DNA from: Bradyrhizobium erythrophlei
Lineage (GTDB): Bacteria > Pseudomonadota > Alphaproteobacteria > Rhizobiales > Xanthobacteraceae
DNA: 64,000 nucleotides
NCBI RefSeq assembly: GCF_900129505.1
Contig: NZ_LT670818.1
Coordinates: 8,279,001 to 8,343,000 of the forward strand
Reading direction: 5' to 3'
Position numbers and translations under genes: made by a program. The notes under the pieces are model-generated. The model searched no databases. It was given only the letters and a program-made list of their open reading frames with translations, and was not told the DNA's origin. The first letter of the stretch is position 1. Each line of letters starts with the position of its first letter. Below, in pieces: positions 48,182 through 58,857 of the stretch.

Positions 48182-48436
48182 TCAACCCTCCGGAACGCCG
48201 GGGCCGCCAGGTACCCCGGTCTGCAGCGCCAGGGCATGCAGCACGCCGCCCATCTGGCCCTGCAGCGACCGGTAGACGATCTGGTGCTGCTGGACCCGGG
48301 ACTTGCCGCGGAACGACTCCGAGATCACGGTCGCCGCATAATGGTCACCGTCACCGGCGAGATCCCGGATCGTCACCTCGGCGTCGGGAATTGCCGCCTT
48401 GATCATCGATTCGATATCGCGGGCATCCATCGGCAT
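48182..48436 (-). CDS. bolA: BolA-family protein
   Basis: 84-aa protein with the BolA fold: DIESMIKAAIPDAEVTIRDL, DHYAATVISESFRGKSRVQQ HQ..., and the C-terminal GGVLHALALQT. The His in the RVQQHQ segment is the usual helper ligand for clusters shared with CGFS glutaredoxin. The start could be 48436 or 48430. In many relatives bolA adjoins grxD; here about 4 kb of egt and ltrA genes separate them. Confidence 0.93.
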   Translation of the reverse strand: MPMDARDIESMIKAAIPDAEVTIRDLAGDGDHYAATVISESFRGKSRVQQHQIVYRSLQGQMGGVLHALALQTGVPGGPGVPEG

Positions 48437-48616
48437 CCCAGTCAGTCTCCATTCCCTCGGTTCGAATCGCGGCCGCTGACGGTCGCTGGCGTACCGGAAC
48501 TTAGCGCGGCCGCCCTTCTACGTCACGCTCCCATGCACTATATTCCCGATCCAATGATTGCAAAGCCGCCCGGATCGCCCCCCGATCACAACGGGCTGAC
48601 CAAAAAAGGGCTGACC

Positions 48617-48976
48617 ATGAAACTCCCCGGTCCCGACCACCCGATCACGATTACGGCAAACCCCAAGCGCGTCCGCATCTCCGCCGGCGGCGTGGTGATC
48701 GCCGACACCAGCCACGCCTTGACGCTGAAGGAAGCAAGCTACCCGGCGGTGCAATATGTGCCGCGCCAGGACGCCAATATGGAGCTATTGGCGCGTACCG
48801 AGCGGGTAACGCACTGCCCCTACAAGGGAGATGCGAGCTATTTCAGCATCAAGGCCGACGGCAAGACGCTGGAGAATGCGATCTGGACCTATGAGACGCC
48901 CTTCCCGGCGATGACCGAAATCGCCGGGCATCTGGCGTTCTATCCCGACAAGGTCAAGATCGAGGAAGTGGCGTAA
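48617..48976 (+). CDS. DUF427 domain protein
   Basis: 119-aa protein, MKLPGPDHPITITANPKRVR, followed by VVIADTSHALTLKEASYPAV, YVPRQDANMELL and CPYKGDASYFSI, the DUF427 signature, ending AFYPDKVKIEE. The biochemical function of DUF427 is not established. ATG 48617 is the family start; longer frames upstream pass through the antisense of other genes. Confidence 0.9.
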   Translation: MKLPGPDHPITITANPKRVRISAGGVVIADTSHALTLKEASYPAVQYVPRQDANMELLARTERVTHCPYKGDASYFSIKADGKTLENAIWTYETPFPAMTEIAGHLAFYPDKVKIEEVA

Positions 48977-48987
48977 TTTTACGCCTG

Positions 48988-49072
48988 TCATTCCGTGGTG
49001 ATGCGAAGCATCGAACCTTGGATGTGCAATTGCGCATCTGAGGTCTGGTGCTGGCGCACCATCCCGGAATGA
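48988..49072. repeat. Palindromic intergenic element
   Basis: TCATTCCG and CGGAATGA form the outer arms. Inside are hairpins GATGCGAAGCATC, GATGTGCAATTGCGCATC and GGTGCTGGCGCACC. It follows the DUF427 stop and may end its transcript. Same design as 38756-38832. Confidence 0.85.
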
Positions 49073-49143
49073 CCGAAGCTCTATTCCTCATCCAGGACTC
49101 TGCCATCGGGCGTGCATTCGTGCGATCCGTGGCTCCTCACAGT

Positions 49144-49177
49144 CTTGAGAGAGTGTGTGTCTTGAGAGAGTGTGTGT
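49144..49177. repeat. Two tandem 17-bp units
   Basis: CTTGAGAGAGTGTGTGT occurs twice head to tail, just beyond the stop of the DUF1328 gene. Confidence 0.9.
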
Positions 49178-49189
49178 CTGTTAGCCCTC

Positions 49190-49363
49190 CTAAACCCTGA
49201 AGATCGTGAGCCCCAGGATCAAGAGCACCAGGAAGATCACGACGAAGACGTAAAACAGGAAGCGCGCGACATCTGCCGATGCCGCGGATATCCCGGTGAA
49301 GCCAAGGATGCCGGCGACAATCGATATCAGGAAAAAGATCAGCGCCCATTTCAGAATTGTCAT
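49190..49363 (-). CDS. DUF1328 small membrane protein
   Basis: 57-aa two-helix membrane protein [20 protein letters not shown] ... [20 protein letters not shown], matching the DUF1328 (YtjA) family of stress-associated small membrane proteins. AAGGGA precedes the ATG at 49363. A longer start at 49390 lacks family similarity. Confidence 0.9.
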   Translation of the reverse strand: MTILKWALIFFLISIVAGILGFTGISAASADVARFLFYVFVVIFLVLLILGLTIFRV

Positions 49364-49569
49364 GGCACATCCCTTCACCCTGCGCTCCACCGAAGCGGAG
49401 GGCGCCTCTTGAAATGCCTGATCTAACTTCGGACCATGAAACTGGTTCCCTTGGAGCAGCGGACGACGGGAGCCGTCCCGCCGGACTCAAGGCGTGATAA
49501 TTGACCTTGCTGAATCGAGTTCCCGGCGGCAACATCGCCCGAAAAGGATACCCTGCCGGGGACGCGCTC

Positions 49570-50754
49570 ATGACGACCCTCTCCCACTCAGCGGCCGTTG
49601 CGGACGCTCAGGCGGCGCCAACGGCCCGCACGCGCAACTTCGCGCTCGATCGCGCGCGCACCTTCCTGACGCTGGTGGTGCTGATCCACCATGCCGTCAT
49701 TCCCTACACCTATTTCGGCCATACCGATCCCAAGTCCTGGATCGGTTTCGATGGCGTGGTGCTGGCCACCGACAGCTTCTTCATGGCGATGTTCTTTTTT
49801 CTGTCGGGGTTGTTCGTATGGCCGAGTCTCCGCCACAAGGCGCCACATGTCTTTGTTCGCGATCGCCTGCTTCGGCTCGGCCTGCCCTTCGCGATCTGCG
49901 CCCTCACGGTCATACCGGTCGCCTACTACGCCCTTTCGCTGCGTCTGGATCCCGAGATCAGTTTTTCAGATTTCTGGTGGAAGACCATCACGGTCGGCCC
50001 GTGGCCGAGCGGCCCGATCTGGTTCGTCTGGGTGTTGCTGGCCTTCGACCTGACCGCAAGCCTGTTGTACCGGCTCTCGCCCGGGCTGGTCGATCCGATC
50101 AACCGGCTGTCACTGCGCGCTCACGAGCGGCCGCTCGATTTCTTTTTGTTCATGCTGGCGGTCACCGCCGTCGTCTATATCCCGGCACGGGTCTATTACA
50201 CGCCGAACCACTGGTTCGAATTCGGACCGTTCTCGGTGCAGTCGAGCCGCGTGCTGCTCTACGCCGCCTACTTCTTCATCGGAGCCGGCGTCGGCGCGGC
50301 GAATTTTGACCGCGGCCTGTTGGGCGCGGACGGGAGGCTGGCCAAGAGCGGCTGGGGCTGGGCAATCGCAACCCTGGTTCCCTATTGCCTGCTGTGGGGG
50401 CTGATCGCCATCAAGCGCGAAATACTGGGCAATCCCGGCACCTTGCCGCATTGGTACGAGGCGGTCTACAGCCTGTTCTTCGTGGCCTTTAGCGCCGCCA
50501 TCCTGTTCGCGATCCTGGCTTATTTCCTGAGGTTCAAGCGATCGGGCTTCAGCATCCTCGATCCGATGCAGCCGGATGCCTACGGCATGTTCCTGGTGCA
50601 CTACCCGATCGTGCTCTGGCTGCAATACTGGCTGTTCGATTTCGACCTGCCCGCAATCGTCAAGGCGGTGGTGGCGTTCGTGCTGACGGTCGTATTGAGC
50701 TGGGCGGCCACCGCGGCGTTGCGAAGAATCCCGGGCGTGACGCGGGTGCTCTAG
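49570..50754 (+). CDS. Acyltransferase-3 family membrane protein (OpgC-like)
   Basis: 394-aa integral membrane protein with about ten helices. Marks: FALDRARTFLTLVVLIHHAV, SFFMAMFFFLSGLFVW, GPIWFVWVLLAFDL, and DAYGMFLVHYPIVLWLQY near the end. The family O-acylates extracytoplasmic glycans, lipids or other acceptors; the acceptor here is not known. ATG 49570 is preferred to TTG 49501. It is flanked by genes on the opposite strand. Confidence 0.88.
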   Translation: MTTLSHSAAVADAQAAPTARTRNFALDRARTFLTLVVLIHHAVIPYTYFGHTDPKSWIGFDGVVLATDSFFMAMFFFLSGLFVWPSLRHKAPHVFVRDRLLRLGLPFAICALTVIPVAYYALSLRLDPEISFSDFWWKTITVGPWPSGPIWFVWVLLAFDLTASLLYRLSPGLVDPINRLSLRAHERPLDFFLFMLAVTAVVYIPARVYYTPNHWFEFGPFSVQSSRVLLYAAYFFIGAGVGAANFDRGLLGADGRLAKSGWGWAIATLVPYCLLWGLIAIKREILGNPGTLPHWYEAVYSLFFVAFSAAILFAILAYFLRFKRSGFSILDPMQPDAYGMFLVHYPIVLWLQYWLFDFDLPAIVKAVVAFVLTVVLSWAATAALRRIPGVTRVL

Positions 50755-50881
50755 CTAGCCGTCGTAGTTAAAACTGCTTTGGTTTCCCTGCCCGGTTGAG
50801 TACAGCGCAGTCGCATTCGGCCAATCTGCGAGATGCGCCGGTTTCCACCAGGAAAGTGAGGACGGTTCCGGGGTTTCGGTC

Positions 50882-53284
50882 TCAGGCGCTTCTTGCATGC
50901 GACAGGGAAACGTCGTCGCTCACGTCTGAACTGATATCCGCGTCCGTAAAGCGACGGAAGCTGCTGATCGCAGCCGGTCGTCCTAACAGATATCCCTGCA
51001 CCTCGTCGCAAAGTTCCTCCCGCAGGAATTGTAATTCAGCATCGGTCTCGACGCCCTCGGCGAGCACGGGCAAGCCAAGGCCCCGGCCAAGCCCCAATAC
51101 TGCCCGTACAATGGTTGCGGCCTGTCCGTTGGAATTAACCGACTTGATAAATGAGCCATCGATCTTGATCTTGTCGAACGGAAAAGCGCGCAAATTCGAT
51201 AGCGAGGAATAGCCGGTGCCGAAATCGTCCATGGCGATGCGAATACCGAGCGCCTTGATTTGCCGCAATGTAGTCAGCGCCCGGTTGAAATCACGAACCA
51301 GCGCGGTCTCGGTGATCTCGATCTCCAAACGACGTGGCGGAAGGCCCGTTTCGAGCAGGATTTGGTGCAATTCTGCGACAAAACTGTCGTTGTAAAGTTG
51401 CGCTACCGAAACGTTGACGGCTATCATCAACGGTCGCGTCCATGTCGCGGCTTCGCGGCAAGCCGTCTTCAATACCCAATCCCCGATCTCCATGATCGCG
51501 CCGCTTTCCTCGGCAATCGGGATGAAAACGACGGGAGAAACATCACCGCGTGTCGGGTGCTTCCAGCGCAGGAGGGCTTCGAACCCGATAGTGGTCCCGC
51601 TCCGAATTTCCTTCTGGGGTTGGTACACCAGCCGCAACTCGTCGCGCGCTATCGCGTGTCGCAGATCATGTTCGAGCATCCGGCGTTCGCGAACTTCGGC
51701 CCCCATCTCTGCCTCGAAGAAACGATAGGTATTGCGGCCCTCGCTTTTGGCCCGATAAAGAGCCGTATCCGCGTGCGTGAGAAGTGACTGACTATCCGTC
51801 GCATCGTCAGGATAAAGGGCTATGCCGATGCTCGTCGAGATGCTGTTGGCTTCCGGCGTTTTGCTTGTCGCGCGCAGCGCCTCAAGGATACTTTCGGCAA
51901 GCCGGCCTGCGGCGCCCGGATTGGTTATTCCGGGCATCAGAACGGCGAATTCGTCGCCGCCCAGGCGCGCCATCATCTGACGCCCGCTGAGCAGTGCCTT
52001 AACGCGCGAAGCCACCGTCTGCAATACAACGTCGCCTGCGGCGTGGCCGAATAGATCGTTGACTTCCTTGAACCGGTCGAGGTCGAGGCACAGCACAGCG
52101 AAACTATTTCCATTGGTCAGGGCAAGTTCCTGGTCGAGCCTCGCGTTAAAATGACTGCGATTAGGAAGCGAGGTCAGTGCGTCGTGATGTGCGAGATAGC
52201 GTATGTGTTTCTCGGCCTCCTTTCGTGATTGCAGATCGCGAACAGCGACAACATGGTGAGGCCGTCCAGCAAAAATGATCGGCCGGAGGATCAACTCGAC
52301 TGGCGTCATCAAGCCATCGAGATGGCGCAGTTCCGTTTCGACGGGTTCGCTGGATCCCGACAGCAGTTCAGCGCGAGCAACCGGGTTCGGAAAACAGCGC
52401 TCGAGCTTTGCCCCGACAAGGTTGGCAGCCGATAAGCCAGCCAGAGATGCAAAACTTGTGTTGATAGAGACGATCACCTCTCCGTCGCAGACCAGGAGCC
52501 CCTCGACGGATGCATTCGCGAGATCGCGCATCCGCTCGACTTCCAGTTCCGAGCGCCGATGATCGCGGATGTCGAGTACTACACCTGCAAACGCCAATCC
52601 GAGAATAGCGAGGCTCGCGATCGCAACTCCCGCCGCAAGCCATCCGGCTGGCAGCGCCGATGGCGAAACCTCGATGGCAGGATCGGGAATGATCGAAACG
52701 GCGCCCATCGCGGTGAAGTGGTGGCTGCAGATTGCGAGCGTCAGCAACAGGGCTCCGCCGATCCTCCATTTAAGCTTCTTGCCATGAAGACCGACAGGAA
52801 GGGCCACCGCGCCGATTACCGCACCCAGCGCGATCGATGCCGTAACGAGCACAGGGTCCCACAAGATGATGCCCGCGATTTCAAACGCAGCCATTCCTGT
52901 GTAGTGCATCGCCGCAATGCCGCCGGCAACGATGGCGCCGCCGACCCACGGCCCATGGCGCCAGTTCGGAGTGAGCGATACGGCGAGCCCGGCGCCGGTT
53001 AGCAGGATCGCCGCGATTAAGGACAAGACGGTTAATAGAATATTGTAACCACTGGGAATTCCTGGTGTGAACGCAAGCATGGCGATGAAGTGCGTCGCCC
53101 AAATACCGAAACCGGTGGATATGGCGGATACGGTTAGCCACACGTTTCGCATGTGACCGCGAAATTTGCGGGCGTGGCGAAGCAAATTGATCGCTGCAAA
53201 TGAGGCCAGGACGCACACCAGCGCCGCGAGACCGACAAGCCTCAAATCGTGCGCGGTGGCAATGCAAGTATAAATCTTCAGCAT
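50882..53284 (-). CDS. MHYT-PAS-GGDEF-EAL cyclic-di-GMP protein
   Basis: 800-aa membrane signalling protein. The N-terminal seven-helix MHYT sensor has three motifs (THFIAM about 64, MHYTGM about 126, HHFTAM about 188), proposed to sense O2, CO or NO via copper. A PAS-like segment lies at about 255-355. The GGDEF domain keeps RLGGDEF (442-446), and the EAL domain keeps FEALLRW (about 568-574) with DDFGTGYSSL. Both catalytic halves look intact, so synthesis, breakdown or both are possible. ATG 53284 is chosen; purL lies 115 bp upstream. Confidence 0.93.
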   Translation of the reverse strand: MLKIYTCIATAHDLRLVGLAALVCVLASFAAINLLRHARKFRGHMRNVWLTVSAISTGFGIWATHFIAMLAFTPGIPSGYNILLTVLSLIAAILLTGAGLAVSLTPNWRHGPWVGGAIVAGGIAAMHYTGMAAFEIAGIILWDPVLVTASIALGAVIGAVALPVGLHGKKLKWRIGGALLLTLAICSHHFTAMGAVSIIPDPAIEVSPSALPAGWLAAGVAIASLAILGLAFAGVVLDIRDHRRSELEVERMRDLANASVEGLLVCDGEVIVSINTSFASLAGLSAANLVGAKLERCFPNPVARAELLSGSSEPVETELRHLDGLMTPVELILRPIIFAGRPHHVVAVRDLQSRKEAEKHIRYLAHHDALTSLPNRSHFNARLDQELALTNGNSFAVLCLDLDRFKEVNDLFGHAAGDVVLQTVASRVKALLSGRQMMARLGGDEFAVLMPGITNPGAAGRLAESILEALRATSKTPEANSISTSIGIALYPDDATDSQSLLTHADTALYRAKSEGRNTYRFFEAEMGAEVRERRMLEHDLRHAIARDELRLVYQPQKEIRSGTTIGFEALLRWKHPTRGDVSPVVFIPIAEESGAIMEIGDWVLKTACREAATWTRPLMIAVNVSVAQLYNDSFVAELHQILLETGLPPRRLEIEITETALVRDFNRALTTLRQIKALGIRIAMDDFGTGYSSLSNLRAFPFDKIKIDGSFIKSVNSNGQAATIVRAVLGLGRGLGLPVLAEGVETDAELQFLREELCDEVQGYLLGRPAAISSFRRFTDADISSDVSDDVSLSHARSA

Positions 53285-53399
53285 TTGATAACCCGACAAT
53301 GGCGGAAATACCGCGATTGCGGGCAACGGTACGGAAAACTCCGTAAGAACGGGTAAATGCAAGGATTCGAGCCAACAAGGCGGCTGGCGAAGGGACGTC

Positions 53400-55607
53400 T
53401 CAGCCCACGCTGCGGTTCATGTAGGCCGGAAACCAGCCCTCGAAGCCGGCTTTCAGCGATGCGATCGAGACCGGCGCTTCGCCTGGTATCGCGATCGTAT
53501 CGCCGCCGGTGGTGCCGATCCGCACGCACGGCACTTCGCAGCCTTTCATCTTCGCCAGCACGAGGCCGGCGTCTTCCGCGCGCACCGTGACGATGTAGCG
53601 TGCCTGGTCCTCGCCGAACCACCAGGCATGCGGCACGATGGAGGCCGGCGCCGCCAACAGCTGCGCGCCGATGCCGCTTGCTATTCCCATCTCGGCCAGC
53701 GCGATCAGAAGTCCGCCGTCGGAGAGATCATGCACCGCGGTCGCGGTGCCGGCATGGATCATCCCGCGCACCACGTCGCCATTGCGCTTCTCGGCGGCCA
53801 GATCGACCGGCGGCGGCGCGCCCTCTTCGCGGCCGCAGACGTCACGCAGGTAAACCGATTGGCCGAGCCAGCCATGGGTTTCGCCGATCAGAAGGATCGC
53901 CTCACCCTCCGACTTGAAGGCCAGCGTCGCGGATTTGGTAAAATCGTCGAGCAGGCCGACGCCGCCGATCGAGGGCGTCGGCAGGATGCCGCGACCATTG
54001 GTCTCGTTGTAGAGCGAGACGTTGCCGGACACGACGGGGAAGTCGAGCGCGCGGCAGGCTTCCGAAATGCCCTTCAGGCAGCCGACGAACTGGCCCATGA
54101 TTTCGGGACGTTCCGGATTGCCGAAATTGAGATTGTCGGTGATGGCGAGCGGCCGGCCGCCGACGGCGGTGATGTTGCGCCAGGCCTCCGCCACCGCCTG
54201 CATGCCGCCCTGATACGGATCGGCCTCGCAATAACGCGGGGTCACGTCGACCGTCAGCGCCAGCCCCTTCGGCCCCTCCTGCACCCGCACCACGGCGGCG
54301 TCGCCGCCCGGACGCTGCACGGTATTGCCGAGAATGACGTGGTCGTATTGCTCCCACACCCAGCGTTTCGAGCACAGTTCGGGCGTGGCGATCAGTTCTT
54401 CCAGCGCCGCCGAAACAGTCATTGGCGCCGCGACGTCGCGCGCGTGGATCACCGGTAGCGGCGGCGAGGCCACATGCGGCCGGTCGTAGAGCGGCGCTTC
54501 GTCGCCCAATTCCTTGATCGGCAGGTCGGCCATCACGTCGCCGCCATGCTTGACCACGAAGCGTTTGCTCGGCGTGGTGTAGCCGACGACCGCGAAATCC
54601 AGCCCCCATTTGCGGAAGATTGCTTCCGCCTCTTTTTCCTTCTCGGGTTTGAGCACCATGAGCATGCGCTCCTGGCTTTCCGAGAGCATCATCTCATAGG
54701 CGCTCATGCCGGTTTCGCGGGTCGGCACCGCGTCGAGATCGAGATCGACGCCGAGATCGCCTTTGGCGCCCATCTCGACCGCCGAACAGGTGAGGCCCGC
54801 CGCGCCCATGTCCTGGATCGCGATCACGCAATCGGCTTCCATGATTTCGAGGCAGGCCTCTAACAGCAGTTTTTCCGCGAAGGGATCCCCGACCTGCACG
54901 GTCGGGCGCTTCTCGGCCGAATCGTCGTCGAACTCCGCCGAGGCCATCGAGGCGCCGTGAATGCCGTCACGGCCGGTCTTGGAGCCGAGATAGACGATCG
55001 GCATGTTCACGCCGGAGGCGGCTGCGTAGAAAATCTTGGTGGTTTCGGCGAGGCCGACCGCCATCGCGTTGACCAGGATGTTGCCGTCATAGCGGGTGTG
55101 GAAACGCACCTGCCCGCCCACCGTGGGCACGCCGAACGAATTGCCGTAGCCGCCGACGCCGGCGACCACGCCGGAGACCAGATGCCTCGTCTTGGGATGT
55201 TCCGGCGCGCCGAAGGAGAGCGCGTTGAGGCAGGCGATCGGCCGCGCGCCCATCGTGAACACATCGCGCAAAATGCCGCCGACCCCGGTGGTCGCGCCCT
55301 GATAGGGCTCGATGTAGCTCGGATGGTTGTGACTCTCCATCTTGAACACCACCGCCTGGCCGTCGCCGATGTCGATGACCCCGGCATTCTCGCCCGGCCC
55401 CTGGATCACCCAGGGCGCCTTGGTCGGCAGCCCCTTGAGATGCAGCCGCGACGACTTGTACGAGCAGTGCTCGTTCCACATCGCCGAGAAAATCCCGAGT
55501 TCGGTGAAGCTCGGCACCCGGCCGATCAGCTTCAGGATGCGCTCATATTCATCCGGCTTCAGGCCGTGGCTGGCGACGAGTTCGGGGGTGATCTGCGGCT
55601 GGTTCAT
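53400..55607 (-). CDS. purL: Phosphoribosylformylglycinamidine synthase subunit PurL
   Basis: 735-aa synthetase subunit of the three-part FGAM synthase (PurL with PurQ and PurS). It begins [20 protein letters not shown] and carries [57 protein letters not shown] and [19 protein letters not shown]. Length matches the small PurL type. purQ and purS lie 2.3 kb upstream on the same strand, beyond two plus-strand genes. Confidence 0.98.
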   Translation of the reverse strand: MNQPQITPELVASHGLKPDEYERILKLIGRVPSFTELGIFSAMWNEHCSYKSSRLHLKGLPTKAPWVIQGPGENAGVIDIGDGQAVVFKMESHNHPSYIEPYQGATTGVGGILRDVFTMGARPIACLNALSFGAPEHPKTRHLVSGVVAGVGGYGNSFGVPTVGGQVRFHTRYDGNILVNAMAVGLAETTKIFYAAASGVNMPIVYLGSKTGRDGIHGASMASAEFDDDSAEKRPTVQVGDPFAEKLLLEACLEIMEADCVIAIQDMGAAGLTCSAVEMGAKGDLGVDLDLDAVPTRETGMSAYEMMLSESQERMLMVLKPEKEKEAEAIFRKWGLDFAVVGYTTPSKRFVVKHGGDVMADLPIKELGDEAPLYDRPHVASPPLPVIHARDVAAPMTVSAALEELIATPELCSKRWVWEQYDHVILGNTVQRPGGDAAVVRVQEGPKGLALTVDVTPRYCEADPYQGGMQAVAEAWRNITAVGGRPLAITDNLNFGNPERPEIMGQFVGCLKGISEACRALDFPVVSGNVSLYNETNGRGILPTPSIGGVGLLDDFTKSATLAFKSEGEAILLIGETHGWLGQSVYLRDVCGREEGAPPPVDLAAEKRNGDVVRGMIHAGTATAVHDLSDGGLLIALAEMGIASGIGAQLLAAPASIVPHAWWFGEDQARYIVTVRAEDAGLVLAKMKGCEVPCVRIGTTGGDTIAIPGEAPVSIASLKAGFEGWFPAYMNRSVG

Positions 55608-55768
55608 GAGGCCTTATTAGGGAGATCGGGAGGGGTGGAAAAGGCCTTTTATGGCGCAATTCCACCCTGTCCAGAGCTTTGCGGGCGCGCCATGCGGCCG
55701 TGAGGGTTTGCACATCGGGTGTGGATCGGATTTAAGACTTCAATTGCTGAAATAAAGGGGCCAATCGC

Positions 55769-56257
55769 TTGGACGACCTGACCAAAACCGCATTCCACCG
55801 CCGCCCCGATCTGCACGTCGAAACATCAGGCGAATTCGCCGGCTGGCGCACCTGGAGCCGGGACAATTTCGAGACCCATAACGGTCCGTTCTACCACCGC
55901 ATGGAGGAAGACGGCCAAATCCGCTGCGCCTTCCGAGTCGAAAAGAAACATCTCAACGGCGCCAGCAACGTCCATGGCGGCGCCTTCATGTCGTTTGCGG
56001 ATTACTGCCTGTTCGCGATCGCAGGCCCAGTGCTGCAGGGACCGGCGGTGACGGTCTCCTTCGGCTGCGAATTCCTCGACGCCGCGCGCGAGGGCGAGCT
56101 GGTCGAAGGCACAGGCGAAATCACCCGCGCGGGAAGTTCGATGATCTTTTTGCGCGGGATGCTGAAATCCGCTGAACGCCCGCTGTTCACGTTTTCCGGC
56201 ACTATCAAGCGGGTGCAGCGGCGCTCGCTGCCGGTCCCGAGCAACGACGCCAGATAG
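55769..56257 (+). CDS. PaaI-family hotdog thioesterase
   Basis: 162-aa acyl-CoA thioesterase-like protein with the hotdog fold. The key helix NVHGGAFMSFADYCLFAIAG and the following TVSFGCEFLDAAREGELVEG match the PaaI group. TTG at 55769, 7 nt after AAGGGG, is the only start with a ribosome site. It diverges from purL. The substrate is unknown. Confidence 0.88.
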   Translation: MDDLTKTAFHRRPDLHVETSGEFAGWRTWSRDNFETHNGPFYHRMEEDGQIRCAFRVEKKHLNGASNVHGGAFMSFADYCLFAIAGPVLQGPAVTVSFGCEFLDAAREGELVEGTGEITRAGSSMIFLRGMLKSAERPLFTFSGTIKRVQRRSLPVPSNDAR

Positions 56258-56416
56258 GGCCTCGACCTCACTTCCGGGCCCCAAGGTGGCCGCTCCGCCC
56301 ATCGCAGAGGCTGGAAACCGTCTCGTAGCTCCCATCGCCACCCTTCGTTGCAAATCCGGCCACGACCCATGTAGAGTTTCCAATCCGTTTCGGACTTGGA
56401 ACTCGAGGGGGGTCCC

Positions 56417-57862
56417 ATGCGCGTGCAACAACCCGTCCGTGATCGTAACATGTCGTTGTGGCAATCGGCGGTTCGGCAGACGCTCATCAACCGTGGCGAT
56501 CTTTCGGATAGCGACAAGAACCAGGCCGAATACGGCGTGTCCCTGCACGCGCAATCCGAGCAAACCGGCAAGCCCCCTGTCGTAACAGCAGCGCTGCCGC
56601 AAGGCGCTGGCCAGTCGAAGGTGGGCCCGCCCGCCAAGATCGCCGAAGCTTCCAAGGGCACGTTTGATGCGCTTCAAGCGCATCAGAAAAACGACGCGGC
56701 TGCTCCCGGGCTGTTCTCGGAGCTGCATGATTTCGTGATGAAATACAGCAGCTGGGATATCCAAGGCTGGGTTCAGTGCGGCTGGTATTACATGAAGTAT
56801 TACGTACTCGCGCACCTGCCCCCGAGCTACAACGACTGGCAGGCGCATGCGCCGGCGGACATCAATTTCGGCGTCATCGACTATCTTCTGCCGAAGAACA
56901 GCCGCGTCCTGATGATCGGCGATTGGGGCACGCATATGCCCGATAATGCCGCGCTGCTCCGCCAGGCGCTCAAGCAATTCAAGCCCGACGTCATCATTCA
57001 TCTCGGCGACGTCTACTATTCCGGCACGGTGGAGGAGTGCACCGCGAATGTCCTGGATGTGCTGGACGCGATCATGGCTGATGTGAAGCCGGAAAAGCGG
57101 CCGGCGTTCTTCACCATTCCCGGAAACCACGATTATTACTCGGGAGGCGCTGGCTTCTATCGCACGATCGGCAAAGTCAATTCCGGCATTGCCGGCTGTA
57201 CCCAGCAGGCCAGCTATTTCTGCCTGCGTACTGAAGACGATAGATGGCAATTCCTCGGCATGGACACCGGCTATGGCGATCGCAATCCGGTCGAACAACA
57301 GGCGCCGATACTTCAGGTCCATGAAGGCGCCTGGCATCGCGACAAGCTGGAAACATTCAAGGGAACGACAATTTTGCTGTCACACCACCAGCTCATCTCG
57401 GCGAAGGAAAAACTGAACGGCGGTCAGCGGCCCTATCTCAACGAGAATCTCTACGCGACGTTCAAACAATATTTCGATCGCATCGCGGCCTGGTACTGGG
57501 GACACGAACACAATTTTATTTTATTTCAAAACGACCTGGCGATTCAGAAGGGCGACCCGCCACTCAAGAAAGGTCGGCTAATCGGCTGCAGCGCCTATGA
57601 GGAAACGCAAAGTGCAAATCCCTATGCGATCAACAATCCACCCGCAAAATTCATCAAGAATATGCCGCTCCTGAAGCTGTCGGACTACAAAACCGGCTTG
57701 CAGAGCTTCTATAATCATGCCTTCGCGGTTCTCGAGGTCGCGCCTGAAAAGATCAAGGCGAGCTATTACGAATATCCGAGCTGGGGAGTGACTGGCGGGC
57801 CGTCCGAGGAACCGGGGATCGGCGCACCCTTGTATCAGGAAGAGTTGAAGCCGATGCGCTGA
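56417..57862 (+). CDS. Metallophosphoesterase, large form
   Basis: 481-aa protein with an N-terminal extension of about 160 residues (polar, then helix YSSWDIQGWVQCGWYYMKYY) and a calcineurin-like domain: MIGDWGTHMPDN, IIHLGDVYYSG, TIPGNHDYYSG, LLSHHQLISA and WGHEHNFIL. All metal motifs are intact. No signal peptide is apparent, so it is probably cytoplasmic. GAGGGGG lies 6 nt before the ATG at 56417. It converges on purQ with a 30-bp gap. The substrate is unknown. Confidence 0.88.
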   Translation: MRVQQPVRDRNMSLWQSAVRQTLINRGDLSDSDKNQAEYGVSLHAQSEQTGKPPVVTAALPQGAGQSKVGPPAKIAEASKGTFDALQAHQKNDAAAPGLFSELHDFVMKYSSWDIQGWVQCGWYYMKYYVLAHLPPSYNDWQAHAPADINFGVIDYLLPKNSRVLMIGDWGTHMPDNAALLRQALKQFKPDVIIHLGDVYYSGTVEECTANVLDVLDAIMADVKPEKRPAFFTIPGNHDYYSGGAGFYRTIGKVNSGIAGCTQQASYFCLRTEDDRWQFLGMDTGYGDRNPVEQQAPILQVHEGAWHRDKLETFKGTTILLSHHQLISAKEKLNGGQRPYLNENLYATFKQYFDRIAAWYWGHEHNFILFQNDLAIQKGDPPLKKGRLIGCSAYEETQSANPYAINNPPAKFIKNMPLLKLSDYKTGLQSFYNHAFAVLEVAPEKIKASYYEYPSWGVTGGPSEEPGIGAPLYQEELKPMR

Positions 57863-57892
57863 TGTCAAGCGCCGCAGAAGCTGTTCGACGGC

Positions 57893-58594
57893 TTACGCCG
57901 CGCGTTCCAGATGCGCCACGAGGCCGGCGAACAGGCCGCGACCGTCGGTGCAGCCCATGATGTCTTCGACATGGTTTTCCGGATGCGGCATCATGCCGAG
58001 CACGTTGCCGGTGCTGTTGACGATGCCGGCAATCGAATGCGCGGCGCCGTTGATGTTGGCGGCGGCGTCGACCACGCCGTCGGGCGAGCAGTAGCGGTAG
58101 AGCACCCTGCCGTCGCCTTCGAGCTGCTTCAGCGTCTCTTCGTCGGCCTCGTAATTGCCCTCGCCATGGGCGATCGGCACCCGAATGACCTGGCCGGCAT
58201 TGTAGCCGCGCGTGAACGGCGTATCCGAGCGTTCGACCCGCAGATGCACGTCATGGCAGATGAATTTCAGCCGCGCATTGCGCATGAGCACACCGGGCAA
58301 CAGCCCCGCCTCGCACAGGATTTGAAATCCGTTGCAGACGCCGAGCACGAGACCACCATCGGCCGCGAACGCCCGCACCGCGTCCATCACCGGCGCGCGG
58401 GCGGCGATCGCCCCGCAGCGCAAATAATCGCCGTAGGAAAATCCGCCGGGCACCACCACGAGGTCGGTACCCCTGGGCAGCGCGGTCTCGGCATGCCAGA
58501 CCATCGCCGCTTCGTGGCCCGAGGCGAGCTTGAGCGCGCGCGCCATGTCGCGCTCGCGATTGATTCCGGGAAAGACAAGAATGGCTGATTTCAT
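57893..58594 (-). CDS. purQ: Phosphoribosylformylglycinamidine synthase subunit PurQ
   Basis: 233-aa glutaminase subunit feeding ammonia to PurL. Catalytic cysteine in [10 protein letters not shown] (C87), the histidine in the [10 protein letters not shown] segment, and [15 protein letters not shown] mark the class I amidotransferase. Its ATG overlaps the stop of the coiled-coil gene upstream (ATGA). Confidence 0.98.
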   Translation of the reverse strand: MKSAILVFPGINRERDMARALKLASGHEAAMVWHAETALPRGTDLVVVPGGFSYGDYLRCGAIAARAPVMDAVRAFAADGGLVLGVCNGFQILCEAGLLPGVLMRNARLKFICHDVHLRVERSDTPFTRGYNAGQVIRVPIAHGEGNYEADEETLKQLEGDGRVLYRYCSPDGVVDAAANINGAAHSIAGIVNSTGNVLGMMPHPENHVEDIMGCTDGRGLFAGLVAHLERAA

Positions 58595-58845
58595 AAGGTG
58601 GGTGTGTCGCTCAGTTCAAGACGCCGCTCGATCCGGTCCAACTTCCCCTCATGCCGAACCAGCGTCGCGTGGATGCCTGAAATTTCCTGGAAGACGCTCG
58701 TGATTTCCTGCCGAAGGCCGTTCTGAGACGTCCGCGATGCCTGCATCTCCTGCCTGAGCTCGTCGAGCTTGCCATCGACCTGCGCCAGCCGCGCCTGGAC
58801 CGATTTCAGCACCTCAGACATAAGATCCGCCGTCGAGTCGGCCAT
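58591..58845 (-). CDS. Small coiled-coil protein inside the purS-purQ segment
   Basis: 84-aa protein predicted almost entirely as coiled coil: [20 protein letters not shown], then [20 protein letters not shown] and [18 protein letters not shown]. It begins 12 bp after purS and its stop overlaps the purQ start by 4 bp, so it is translated with the purine genes. It is not known to me as part of FGAM synthase. It could aid PurSQL assembly or be an unrelated passenger. Confidence 0.75.
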   Translation of the reverse strand: MADSTADLMSEVLKSVQARLAQVDGKLDELRQEMQASRTSQNGLRQEITSVFQEISGIHATLVRHEGKLDRIERRLELSDTPTL

Positions 58846-58857
58846 CTTCGTCCGTCC

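Noticed and set aside
55826..57337. Long minus-strand frame of about 500 codons opposite the large phosphoesterase and thioesterase genes
   Set aside because: It covers two well-supported plus-strand genes, has no recognisable domain, and such antisense frames are expected at this G+C.
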